From Pseudomonas sp. TH31 (GTDB lineage: Bacteria; Pseudomonadota; Gammaproteobacteria; Pseudomonadales; Pseudomonadaceae): a DNA stretch of 64,000 bases. This document shows, one piece after another, positions 1-8,555 of this stretch. The translations under genes and the position numbers were made by a program. Numbering within the stretch: position 1 is the first letter of the stretch; each line of letters begins with the position of its first letter. Under the pieces are notes generated by a model. That model ran no database searches. It saw nothing but the letters and a program-made list of their open reading frames with translations, and was not told the DNA's origin. The DNA lies in assembly GCF_016650815.1 (NCBI RefSeq), contig NZ_JAEKEZ010000029.1, forward strand, positions 434,001 to 498,000, given 5' to 3'.

Positions 1-1285
1 CCAAGCCCAACCCTGATCCCGCGACCTGCTGGTTGCGTCGATAAAAGCGCTCGAACACCCGATCGCGCTCTTCAAGGGGAATCCCGGGGCCATCGTCCTC
101 GACCTCCAGCACCGCTGGCGCCGTGACACGCAGGATCACGTTGCCGCCCGGCGGTGTGTGAGCCAGCGCGTTGTCCACCAGATTGCTCAACAATTCGTTC
201 AACAGTGTCGGTTCACCCCGCAGCCACACCGGTTCGTCCGCCTCCAGTGCCAGCGCCACGCCGCGTGCATGGGCCAGCGGCGCCATGGCCATGCCCAGTT
301 CCCGGGCCAACTGGCTCAAGTCCAGCAACTGCGCACCGCCCTCGGCAATCGCCCGCGCGCCGTTTTCGACCCGAGCCAGGGAAAGCAACTGATTGGCCAA
401 GTGCGTCAGGCGATCCGTTCCTTGGGCGGCGGTTTCCAGGGTGCTGCGCCAGATTTCGGGTTCGCTCGCGCGCAAGCCCAACTCCAGTCGTGCCTTGAGC
501 GCCGCCAGCGGTGTACGTAATTCATGAGCGGCATCGGCGATGAACTGCGCCTGACGCTCAAACTGCCCGCGCAGGCGTTCGGTAAAGTGATTGAGCGCTC
601 GCACCAGCGGCCACAACTCACGCTGCACTTCCACCAGCGGCAATGGCCGCAGGTCATCAGACTGGCGCTCTTCCACTGCGGTGCGCAAACGCTCCAACGG
701 ACGCAACGCCGCGCTGACCGCAAACCAGACGATCATCAGTGCGCCAATCGCCAACATGCCCAGCCGCAGCAAGGTATCCGCCGCGAGGCTGCGCGCCATG
801 CGCACTCGCGCCTCATCAGTCTCCGCCACACGAATTTCCGCCATGCCATTCATGTTCGGTTCGATCACGGCTTTGAGCAGACTGACCACCCGCACGTTCT
901 GCCCCTGGTACGTGGCGTCGTAGAAACGCGCCAACGCCGGGTAGTCGTCGGTGCGCGGCGTTCCCGGCGGCGGTCCGGGGAGGTTTTCGTAACCGGAAAT
1001 CAGCTTCTGATGGATGTCGTTGACCTGGTAATAAATTCGCCCGGCACTGTCGTAGGCGAAGGTATCTAGGGCGACGTAAGGCACGTTCGCGCTGAGGCTG
1101 CCATCGCGCTGGGACAGGCCCGCGGCGATGGTCCGCGCCGAAGCCAGCAAGGTCCGGTCATAAGCGGTGTCGGCCGCTTCGCGACCGTTCCAATACGCGC
1201 TCAGACCGCTGGCCAACATCAGCACCACCAGCAATAGCGCCAGGTTCCACAGCAACCGCCAGCGCAGGCTGCTGGGCTTATGCAT
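1..1285 (-). CDS. tctE: TctE-type sensor histidine kinase (C-terminus beyond window)
   Basis: Sensor kinase of the tricarboxylate-responsive two-component system, expected in the inner membrane. The reading frame from the ATG at 1285 has a transmembrane segment at about residues 7-27, a periplasmic region, a second transmembrane segment at about 172-190, a HAMP-like linker, the phospho-acceptor motif DAAHELRTPL near residue 250, and ATPase motifs ending in SGLGL exactly at the window edge, so only the last part of the catalytic domain is missing. The start overlaps the end of the response regulator gene by 8 bp, showing translational coupling. The name rests on the neighbouring opdH-tctCBA transport genes and on the architecture. 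Confidence 0.85.
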   Translation of the reverse strand, partial: MHKPSSLRWRLLWNLALLLVVLMLASGLSAYWNGREAADTAYDRTLLASARTIAAGLSQRDGSLSANVPYVALDTFAYDSAGRIYYQVNDIHQKLISGYENLPGPPPGTPRTDDYPALARFYDATYQGQNVRVVSLLKAVIEPNMNGMAEIRVAETDEARVRMARSLAADTLLRLGMLAIGALMIVWFAVSAALRPLERLRTAVEERQSDDLRPLPLVEVQRELWPLVRALNHFTERLRGQFERQAQFIADAAHELRTPLAALKARLELGLRASEPEIWRSTLETAAQGTDRLTHLANQLLSLARVENGARAIAEGGAQLLDLSQLARELGMAMAPLAHARGVALALEADEPVWLRGEPTLLNELLSNLVDNALAHTPPGGNVILRVTAPAVLEVEDDGPGIPLEERDRVFERFYRRNQQVAGSGLGL

Positions 1286-1949
1286 CGCGGCTTTCCAGTA
1301 AATAACCGAGGCCACGGAAGGTCACGATTGCAACGGGTTGGCCATCGAGTTTCTTGCGCAAGCGGTGAACGTAAATTTCGATGGCGTCGGGGCTGGCCTC
1401 TTCGTCCAGGCCAAATACCTGGGACGCCAGTTGTTCCTTGCTCATCACCCGACCGGGGCGGGCGATCAGCGCTTCGAGCACGGCTTGTTCGCGAGAGGTC
1501 AGGGTCAGCAATTCTTCGCCGAGGGTGAAGCGTCGCGTGTCCAGGTCATAGGCCAACACGCCACAGCGCTGCTGCCGCTCACCACCTAAAACGCTGCGCC
1601 GCAGCAAGGCTTTGACCCGGGCTTCGAGCTCGGTCAGTTCGAAGGGTTTGGCGAGGTAATCGTCGGCGCCGAGGTTCAGGCCATGGACCCGGTCCTTGAC
1701 GTCGCTGCGGGCAGTCAGCATCAACACCGGCAGGTTTTTACCCTGGGCCCGCAGACGCGCCAGCACTTCAAAACCATCCATGCGCGGCAGGCCGACATCG
1801 AGGATCGCCATGGCGTATTCCTCGCTGCTCAAGGCCAGGTCGGCCGCCACGCCGTCGTGCAAAACATCCACGGTCAAGCCGGTGCTCTTGAGCGCCTGGG
1901 CGACACTTTCGGCGAGCTGCAGATGGTCTTCGACGAGCAGGACACGCAT
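1278..1949 (-). CDS. tctD: TctD-type OmpR-family response regulator
   Basis: DNA-binding response regulator, 223 residues, the usual OmpR/PhoB family length. The receiver domain (about 1-115) has the acidic pair after MRVLLVEDH, the phospho-acceptor Asp in AILDVGLPRMDG (near residue 51) and the conserved Lys in YLAKPFE. A winged-helix domain fills about 130-220. It is transcribed away from the porin opdH and overlaps the partner kinase gene by 8 bp. It is expected to activate opdH-tctCBA when citrate or related tricarboxylates are present; the tandem 11-bp repeats at 2038-2070 are its likely target. Confidence 0.9.
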   Translation of the reverse strand: MRVLLVEDHLQLAESVAQALKSTGLTVDVLHDGVAADLALSSEEYAMAILDVGLPRMDGFEVLARLRAQGKNLPVLMLTARSDVKDRVHGLNLGADDYLAKPFELTELEARVKALLRRSVLGGERQQRCGVLAYDLDTRRFTLGEELLTLTSREQAVLEALIARPGRVMSKEQLASQVFGLDEEASPDAIEIYVHRLRKKLDGQPVAIVTFRGLGYLLESRDA

Positions 1950-2037
1950 GGATTTTTACCTCGTTCAGAGATGGTCGACGCCATTCTTTGGCGCGGAGTT
2001 TACAGCCGCAACCGCTGCTGTGAAGCCCGAAAACCGT

Positions 2038-2070
2038 GAAAGTCAGCTGAAAGGTTAGCGAAAGGTTGGC
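2038..2070. promoter_or_regulatory. Three tandem 11-bp direct repeats, probable TctD binding sites
   Basis: The units GAAAGTCAGCT, GAAAGGTTAGC and GAAAGGTTGGC lie head to tail with no gap (2038-2048, 2049-2059, 2060-2070). An 11-bp period is typical of direct-repeat sites bound by OmpR-family dimers on one face of the helix. They sit in the 235-bp gap between divergent tctD and opdH, about 115 bp before the opdH start, where an activator site is expected. Assignment to TctD is inference from position and family. Confidence 0.65.
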
Positions 2071-2184
2071 CGGTTAGAGTCCAGCCACGGACAGTTTCGA
2101 CTGCCCGTTGCCATTGCCACTGGCAAGTACGAAAAACGCCACGAAGCGTTTTCGCCAATAAGAACAATAACGGAGTACTTCACG

Positions 2185-3477
2185 ATGCTGTCCATGCAGC
2201 TTCAGGCTCGCCCGCCTGTTCGTTTTTCCCGCCTCAGCCAGACCGCCCTTGCCAGTGCCGCCGCCTTCGCCGGCTTTTCGCCGTTGAGCCAGGCTGCCTT
2301 CTTCGAAGACAGTAAGGCAACACTGGAAACCCGCAACATGTATTTCAACCGCGACTTTCGCGATGGCACCAGTGCCCAGCAATCCAAGCGTGACGAATGG
2401 GCCCAGGGGTTCATGCTCAATCTGCAATCGGGTTACACCGACGGCACCGTGGGGTTCGGTGTCGATGCGCTGGGCATGCTGGGGGTCAAGCTCGATTCGA
2501 GTCCCGACCGCACCGGCACCGGCCTGTTGCCGACCCACGATGACGGTCGCGCGGCCAATGAGTACTCCAAACTTGGCCTGACCGGCAAAGTGAAGATCTC
2601 CGCCACCGAACTGAAAATCGGCAGCCTGATCCCGGAGCTGCCGATCCTCAAGCCCAACGACGGGCGCATCCTGCCGCAGACCTTCGAAGGCGGCCTGCTG
2701 ACCTCCAAAGAGATCAAGAACCTGACCTTCACCGGCGGGCGACTGAATAAAGCCAAGGACCGCGACAGCACCGACTTCGAGGACATTGCCCTCAACAACA
2801 AGAACAGCCGTTTTGCCGGAACAGTCGCTGGCAAGCACTTCGACTTTGGCGGCGTGGACTACAAGCTCACCGACAAAATCACCGGCAGCTACCACTTCGC
2901 GCAACTCGATGAAGTCTACAACCAACACTTCCTCGGCGTGGTCGCCTCGCAACCGTTCGGCCCCGGCACCTTCGGCACCGACCTGCGACTGGCCATCAGT
3001 GACGACCAGGGCGCGGCCCGTGGCGGCAAGATCGACAACAAGTCCCTCAACGGCCTGGTGAGCTATGCCTTGAGCGGGCATAAATTCAGCGCCGGTTATC
3101 AGCACATGTCCGGCGACAGTGCATTCCCGTATGTCGATGGCAGCGATCCATACCTGGTCAACTTCGTGCAGATCAACGACTTTGCCGGTGCCCAAGAGCA
3201 TTCCTGGCAAGCGCGCTACGACTTTGACTTCGCCAAACTGGGCGTTCCTGGCCTGAGTTTCATGAGCCGGTACCTGAGCGGTGACAACATCAAGCTCAAG
3301 AACGGTGAAGAAGGCAAAGAGTGGGAGCGCAACACCGAGATCAAATATGTTGTACAAAGCGGCGCGCTCAAGGACGTCGCCGTACGCCTGCGTAATGCCA
3401 CCTACCGTTCCAACTACTCCGCTCGCGATGCCGATGAAGTGCGTCTGCTGGTGAGCTATAGCGTTGCACTTTGGTAA
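2185..3477 (+). CDS. opdH: OprD-family outer membrane porin, OpdH-like (tricarboxylate)
   Basis: Outer membrane channel, 430 residues, the standard OprD-family size. A Sec signal peptide occupies about the first 35 residues, ending at SQAAF. The mature part has OprD family features: an early segment reading TRNMYFNRDFRD, a LPILKPNDGRILPQTFEGG stretch, and a C-terminal strand ending in an aromatic residue (SYSVALW). A GGAG sequence lies about 10 bp before the ATG. Position between tctDE and tctCBA points to OpdH, the tricarboxylate porin, rather than a basic amino acid porin. Confidence 0.85.
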   Translation: MLSMQLQARPPVRFSRLSQTALASAAAFAGFSPLSQAAFFEDSKATLETRNMYFNRDFRDGTSAQQSKRDEWAQGFMLNLQSGYTDGTVGFGVDALGMLGVKLDSSPDRTGTGLLPTHDDGRAANEYSKLGLTGKVKISATELKIGSLIPELPILKPNDGRILPQTFEGGLLTSKEIKNLTFTGGRLNKAKDRDSTDFEDIALNNKNSRFAGTVAGKHFDFGGVDYKLTDKITGSYHFAQLDEVYNQHFLGVVASQPFGPGTFGTDLRLAISDDQGAARGGKIDNKSLNGLVSYALSGHKFSAGYQHMSGDSAFPYVDGSDPYLVNFVQINDFAGAQEHSWQARYDFDFAKLGVPGLSFMSRYLSGDNIKLKNGEEGKEWERNTEIKYVVQSGALKDVAVRLRNATYRSNYSARDADEVRLLVSYSVALW

Positions 3478-3499
3478 TTGATTGAACCGCCGAAGGCCA

Positions 3500-3544
3500 A
3501 AAAGATCGTCCGAACGCGGCCCGAGCCTGCGGCAGCTCCTACAC
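3500..3544. repeat. Degenerate REP-like half element in the opdH-tctC gap
   Basis: The stretch begins AAAGATCGTCC and ends GCCTGCGGCAGCTCCTAC, the two ends of the GATCGCAG...CTCCTAC REP family seen elsewhere in the window, but the middle is replaced by an 18-bp sequence (3507-3524) found again at 16580-16597 inside a different repeat. It lies between the porin and tctC and may affect message stability. Confidence 0.5.
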
Positions 3545-3576
3545 ATCCATACAACAATAAATTTGTGGAGAACCCA

Positions 3577-4554
3577 ATGAATTTGTCACTGCGTAAAGTT
3601 GCTCTCACCGCCAGCGCCCTGCTGTTTGCCGGCCAACTGATGGCCGAACCGAAGCGCCCGGAATGTATCGCCCCGGCCTCCCCAGGCGGCGGTTTCGACC
3701 TGACTTGCAAACTGGCGCAAAGCGCGCTGATCAACGAAAAAATCCTGACCAAACCGATGCGCGTAACCTACATGCCCGGCGGGGTCGGCGCGGTGGCGTA
3801 CAACGCGGTGGTCGCTCAGCGCCCGGCCGACGCCGGTACGCTGGTGGCGTGGTCCAGCGGTTCGCTGCTGAACCTGGCCCAGGGCAAGTTCGGGCGTTTT
3901 GATGAAACCAACGTTCGCTGGTTGGCCGCCGTCGGCACCAGCTACGGCGCCATCGCAGTAAAAAGCGATTCGCCTTACAAGAATCTGGACGATCTCGTTC
4001 AGGCGCTGAAGAAAGATCCAAGCAAAGTGGTGATCGGTTCCGGCGGCACCGTCGGCAGCCAGGACTGGATGCAAACCGCGCTGATCGCCAAAGCCGCCGG
4101 GATCAATCCGCGTGACCTGCGTTATGTGGCCCTCGAAGGCGGCGGTGAAATCGCCACTGCGCTGCTCGGCGGCCATATCCAGGTCGGCAGTACCGACATC
4201 TCCGACTCCATGCCGCACATCCAGAGCGGTGACATGCGTCTGCTGGCGGTATTCGCCGACAAGCGTCTGGACGAGCCGGAAATGAAGGACATCCCGACCG
4301 CCAAAGAGCAAGGCTACGACATCGTCTGGCCGGTGGTTCGCGGTTTCTACCTCGGGCCAAAAGTCAGCGACGAAGACTACGCCTGGTGGAAAAACGCCTT
4401 CGACAAACTGCTGGCCTCCGAAGACTTCGCCAAGCTGCGCGATCAGCGTGAACTGTTCCCGTTCGCCATGACCGGCCCGGAGCTGGACACCTACGTGAAG
4501 AAGCAGGTAGCGGACTACAAAGTGCTCGCCAAAGAGTTCGGCCTGATCCAGTGA
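3577..4554 (+). CDS. tctC: TctC periplasmic tricarboxylate-binding protein
   Basis: Solute-binding subunit of a tripartite tricarboxylate transporter (TTT/Bug family), periplasmic, 325 residues. The frame is open further upstream, but the ATG at 3577 follows GGAG (3567-3570) and begins a clear signal peptide cleaved near QLMAEP. The mature start, RPECIAPASPGGGFDLTC, is the family's ligand-loop signature, and a conserved SSGSLLNLA segment follows. It is followed by tctB and tctA, and the upstream porin supplies the substrate across the outer membrane. Confidence 0.93.
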   Translation: MNLSLRKVALTASALLFAGQLMAEPKRPECIAPASPGGGFDLTCKLAQSALINEKILTKPMRVTYMPGGVGAVAYNAVVAQRPADAGTLVAWSSGSLLNLAQGKFGRFDETNVRWLAAVGTSYGAIAVKSDSPYKNLDDLVQALKKDPSKVVIGSGGTVGSQDWMQTALIAKAAGINPRDLRYVALEGGGEIATALLGGHIQVGSTDISDSMPHIQSGDMRLLAVFADKRLDEPEMKDIPTAKEQGYDIVWPVVRGFYLGPKVSDEDYAWWKNAFDKLLASEDFAKLRDQRELFPFAMTGPELDTYVKKQVADYKVLAKEFGLIQ

Positions 4555-4612
4555 TCGCCTCTGTCTAGCGGCTGCGGCCCCGTTTGCACGGGCTGCGGCA
4601 CAGGAGTTCCCC

Positions 4613-5071
4613 ATGCTCTTACAACGCATTTTTGCTTCGGTGCTGTTGCTGGCCTGTGTCGGCCTGGCGCTGATGGCGTGGCCGTATCAAGCGGCTTTTT
4701 CCTACGAACCGGTGGGGCCACGGGCCTTCCCGCTGTTGATGCTCGGGCTGATGGGCCTGGCGCTGTTGTACATGGTGTTTCGCCCCGCACCGATCAAGCA
4801 AAACCCTGACGAACCGCCGCTGGACCGCGAGACCCTGACCAAAATCGGTCTCTGTGTGGTGCTGTTACTGGTGTTCGCCGGCACCTTCGAACCGCTTGGT
4901 TTCATTGTCGCGAGCATCCTGATCGGGATCCCGATGGCACGCCTGTACGGCGGCCGCTGGTTGCCCAGCACAGTGATCATCAGCCTGATGGCGATCGGTC
5001 TTTATCTGCTGTTCGACAAGTTGATGGACGTGCCACTGCCCTTGGGCGTGCTCGACGTTCTGGAGAACTGA
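4613..5071 (+). CDS. tctB: TctB small membrane subunit of tripartite tricarboxylate transporter
   Basis: Small integral membrane subunit, 152 residues with four predicted hydrophobic segments (about 5-22, 40-58, 80-120 as two helices, 125-145). Function of TctB is structural support for TctA in the TTT family. It lies 58 bp after tctC and its stop is one base before the tctA ATG at 5073. Confidence 0.9.
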   Translation: MLLQRIFASVLLLACVGLALMAWPYQAAFSYEPVGPRAFPLLMLGLMGLALLYMVFRPAPIKQNPDEPPLDRETLTKIGLCVVLLLVFAGTFEPLGFIVASILIGIPMARLYGGRWLPSTVIISLMAIGLYLLFDKLMDVPLPLGVLDVLEN

Positions 5072-5072
5072 T

Positions 5073-6586
5073 ATGGATACTCTTGCTATTTGGGTCAGGG
5101 TTTTGGCGTTGCGCTGACCCCGTACAACCTGGTGACCGCGCTGTGCGGCACGCTCATCGGCACCGTGGTGGGCCTGTTGCCGGGCCTGGGCCCGATCAAC
5201 GGCGTAGCGCTGTTGATCCCGATTGCATTCGCCCTCGGCCTGCCACCGGAATCAGCACTGATCCTGCTGGCGGCGGTGTACCTGGGTTGCGAATACGGCG
5301 GCCGGATCAGCTCGATTTTGCTGAACATTCCCGGTGAAGCGTCCACCGTCATGACCACCCTCGACGGTTACCCGATGGCCCGCAAAGGCCTGGCCGGTGT
5401 AGCGCTGTCGCTGTCGGCGTGGAGTTCGTTCATCGGTGCGTTCATCGCCACCTGCGGCATGGTGCTGTTCGCCCCGCTGCTGGCGAAATGGGCGATTGCC
5501 TTCGGACCCGCCGAATACTTCGTGCTGATGGTGTTTGCAATTGTCTGCCTGGGCGGCATGGCCGGTGATCGACCGCTGAAGACCTTTATCGCGGCGTTGA
5601 TCGGTCTGTTCCTGTCGAGCGTCGGGATCGATGCCAACAGCGGTGTGTACCGTTTCACCGGGGACAACATCCACCTGACCGACGGCATTCAATTTGTGGT
5701 GCTGGTGCTGGGCCTGTTCTCCATCAGTGAAATCCTCCTGCTGCTGGAAAAAACCCACCACGGCCAGGAAGCGGTGAAAGCCACCGGCCGCATGATGTTC
5801 AACTTCAAGGAAGCCTCGGCGGTGTTCGTGGTGAACATTCGCTGCGGCGTGCTGGGTTTCATCATGGGCGTGTTGCCGGGTGCCGGCGCGACGCTCGCGA
5901 GCGCCGTGGCCTACATGACCGAAAAACGCATCGCCGGCGCCAAAGGCACCTTCGGCCAGGGCGACATGCGTGGCCTGGCGGCACCGGAAACCGCCATCGG
6001 CGGCGCAGCCTGCGGCGCACTGGTGCCGATGCTGACCCTCGGCGTTCCAGGCTCGGGCACCACCGCGGTGATGATCGGCGCGCTGTCGCTGTACAACATC
6101 ACGCCGGGACCGCTGCTGTTCCAGCAACAACCGGACATCGTTTGGGGGCTGATCGCCTCGTTGTTCGTCGCCAACATCATGCTGGTGATCCTCAACATCC
6201 CGATGATCCGCATCTTCACCCGCATCCTCGCCGTGCCGAACTGGGCGCTGGTGCCGGTGATCGCGATCATTACCGGGATCGGCGTCTACGCGGTGCACGC
6301 CACCACGTTCGACCTGTTCCTGATGATCGGCATCGGTATCTTCGGTTACATCCTGCGCAAGATGGACTTTCCGTTATCGCCTGTCCTGCTGGGATTCATC
6401 CTCGGCGGCTTGATGGAGCAGAACCTGCGTCGCGCCCTGTCGATTTCCAACGGCGCGCTGGAGATTCTCTGGTCCAGCCCGATCACCTTCGGCTGCTGGG
6501 TGCTGACCGCGATCATGTTGCTGATGCCCATCATCCGGATCTGGCGCAAACGTTCGGTCGCCCGGCGTACCATCGCCGATGTCTGA
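5073..6586 (+). CDS. tctA: TctA large membrane subunit, with an apparent one-base deletion at codon 5
   Basis: Large permease subunit of the tripartite tricarboxylate transporter, about 504 residues with many hydrophobic helices. It holds the family motifs PGLGPINGVALLIPI, GRISSILLNIPGEAS and VPMLTLGVPGSGTTAVM. The natural start is the ATG at 5073, which has GGAG at 5062-5065 and one base of spacing from tctB. That frame closes after 13 codons, while the conserved protein runs in the frame of TTG 5090. Adding one base after 5086 restores MDTLAYLGQGFG, the expected N-terminus. TTG 5090 has no ribosome site. A sequencing deletion is more likely than a real lesion. Confidence 0.85.
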
Positions 6587-7607
6587 TCGTCCCTTCAAAA
6601 CCTGGTGGGGAACTCCGCTGGTCGGTCTGCTTGGCGGTTACCTCGCCAGCCAGATCGGCTGGCCGCTGCCGTGGATGGTCGGCTCGCTGCTGGCGATCAT
6701 CCTGGTGCGCTGCCTGACACCCTGGCAATTGGCTGAAATCCCTGGCGGGCGCAAGTGCGGTCAGTGGATCGTCGGCATCGGTATCGGCCTGCACTTCACC
6801 CCGGTGGTGATGGAGCAGGTACTGAGTCATTTGGGTTTGATCTTCTTTGGAGCGCTGGTGACCAGCCTGTCCGCCGTGGTCGGGGTCTGGTTGATGCGGC
6901 GCACCGGGGAGGATCGCGCCACGGCGTTCTTTTCCAGCATGCCGGGTGGTTCCGGTGAAATGGTCAACCTCGGCGCTCGCAATGGCGCGGTGCTCAGCCG
7001 GGTCGCGGCTGGGCAAAGTCTACGGGTGCTGGTGGTCGTGTTGTGTGTCCCGGCGGCGTTCAAGTATTTGCTCGGGGACGGTGCGCCGATTTCCCATGCC
7101 TCGGCCGTCGATTGGCGTTGGCTGGCCATGTTGTTTCCGGCGGGCGCCCTGCTCGCCTGGGGCTGGCAACGTTTGCGTCAACCCAATCCGTGGTTGTTCG
7201 GACCGTTGTTGGTGAGTGCGGCGGTGAGCATTGGTTGTGATCTGCACATCGGCTTGCCTGACGGCGGCAGCCAGATCGGCCAATGGCTGATTGGCAGCGG
7301 CTTGGGCTGTCACTTCAATCGGCAGTTCTTCCGGCGGGCACCGTCATTTATGGGGCGGACGTTGATCGGCACGGTGCTGACCATGCTGATCGCCACGGCA
7401 GCAGCGCTGGGGTTGAGTGCGTTGACCCATCTGGATTTGCGTTCACTGACGCTGGGCATGATGCCCGGCGGGATTGCGGAGATGAGCCTGACGGCCGAAA
7501 CCCTGCAGCTGTCGGTGCCATTGGTCACGGCGATGCAGGTGATGCGGTTGTTGTTTGTGTTGTTTTCTGGCGGAGCCGTTGTTCAAGTACTGGAATCGGA
7601 TGCCTGA
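6579..7607 (+). CDS. AbrB-family membrane protein
   Basis: Integral membrane protein of 342 residues from the family carrying the duplicated AbrB/YbgN-type membrane domain. Two homologous halves are visible, each with a glycine-rich segment: GWPLPWMVGSLLA with GIGIGLHFTP in the first and a matching IGQWLIGSGLGCHF and MMPGGIAEMSLTA in the second; SSMPGGSGEMVNLGA is the first-half equivalent. The ATG overlaps the end of tctA by 8 bp, so it is co-translated with the tricarboxylate transporter. Its biochemical role is unknown; a membrane transport or accessory role is inference. Confidence 0.8.
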   Translation: MSDRPFKTWWGTPLVGLLGGYLASQIGWPLPWMVGSLLAIILVRCLTPWQLAEIPGGRKCGQWIVGIGIGLHFTPVVMEQVLSHLGLIFFGALVTSLSAVVGVWLMRRTGEDRATAFFSSMPGGSGEMVNLGARNGAVLSRVAAGQSLRVLVVVLCVPAAFKYLLGDGAPISHASAVDWRWLAMLFPAGALLAWGWQRLRQPNPWLFGPLLVSAAVSIGCDLHIGLPDGGSQIGQWLIGSGLGCHFNRQFFRRAPSFMGRTLIGTVLTMLIATAAALGLSALTHLDLRSLTLGMMPGGIAEMSLTAETLQLSVPLVTAMQVMRLLFVLFSGGAVVQVLESDA

Positions 7608-7634
7608 GTAATTCTGATGGACCGAAGCGCCTGC

Positions 7635-7709
7635 TTCGCGAGCAAGCCCGCTCCCACATTGATCTTGTGAACACTGAAGATCCAATGTGGGAGCGGGCTT
7701 GCTCGCGAA
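7635..7709. repeat. REP pair, GAGCGGGCTTGCTCGCGA family
   Basis: Perfect 27-bp inverted arms (7635-7661 and 7683-7709) around a 21-bp spacer, placed between convergent genes. The arms contain the Pseudomonas REP core GAGCGGGCTTGCTCGCGA. It may act as a weak terminator for both genes. Confidence 0.9.
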
Positions 7710-7730
7710 GGGCCCCTCACGGTCAACATA

Positions 7731-8423
7731 TCAAACCGGCGGCAACCGCCACTCGATCGGCGTTTCGCCATTCTGTTCCAGAAACTTGTTGGTCCGGCTG
7801 AAATGCCCGCAACCAAGGAAGCCTCGATAAGCGGACAGCGGCGACGGATGCACCGACGTCAGCACCAGATGCTTGGTGGCATCGATCAGTTTCTGTTTGC
7901 TCTGGGCATGGGCGCCCCACAGCATGAACACCAGATGCGGTTGCTGTTGACTGACCACTTCAATGATCCGATCGGTGAAAAACTGCCAGCCCTTATCCTT
8001 GTGCGCATTGGCGTTCGCACGCTCGACGGTCATGGTGGTGTTGATCATCAGCACACCCTGATCAGCCCAGCTCTGCAGGCAGCCGTGGCTCGGGATGTCG
8101 ATGTTCAGGTCGCGTTTCAACTCTTTATAGATGTTCACCAGCGACGGCGGCGCTGGCACGCCCGGTTGCACCGAGAAGCACAAGCCATGGGCCTGGCCGG
8201 GGCCGTGGTAAGGGTCCTGACCGAGGATCACGACCTTGACCTTGTCCAGCGGCGTGGAGTTGAGCGCGTTGAAGATCATCGGGCCTGGCGGATAGATTTC
8301 CTTGCCGGCCGCCCGCTCCTGTTGCAGGAATGAGCGCAACTCTGCCATGTAGGGCTGGTCGAACTCAGCACGCAGTGCCTCCTTCCAGCTCGGTTCGAGT
8401 TTGATACGGTCGTCAGCAGTCAT
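7731..8423 (-). CDS. ung: Uracil-DNA glycosylase
   Basis: Base-excision repair enzyme that removes uracil from DNA, 230 residues, normal family-1 length. The water-activating motif GQDPYHG, the uracil-binding LMINTTMTV region, the VFMLWGAHA strand and the DNA-intercalation motif HPSPLSAYRG are all intact. The frame extends to 8444, but MTADDRIKLEP at 8423 is the usual Pseudomonas N-terminus. It stands alone, convergent with the tct operon. Confidence 0.96.
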   Translation of the reverse strand: MTADDRIKLEPSWKEALRAEFDQPYMAELRSFLQQERAAGKEIYPPGPMIFNALNSTPLDKVKVVILGQDPYHGPGQAHGLCFSVQPGVPAPPSLVNIYKELKRDLNIDIPSHGCLQSWADQGVLMINTTMTVERANANAHKDKGWQFFTDRIIEVVSQQQPHLVFMLWGAHAQSKQKLIDATKHLVLTSVHPSPLSAYRGFLGCGHFSRTNKFLEQNGETPIEWRLPPV

Positions 8424-8555
8424 GGTCATACCCGGCAAAAACAATGGGGCGAACCCTAGGAAACCCCAACCGGCTTGTCAATTGATCTGACACAGATCCG
8501 GCACTTTCCTACATTGCGATCATACTGAACGCTCAAATTCCCGATCGAGGTCACG

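Noticed and set aside
2074..3546. Minus-strand open frame of 490 codons opposite opdH
   Set aside because: It mirrors a clear porin gene in GC-rich DNA, has no ribosome site and shows His/Gln/Val-rich composition typical of antisense shadows.
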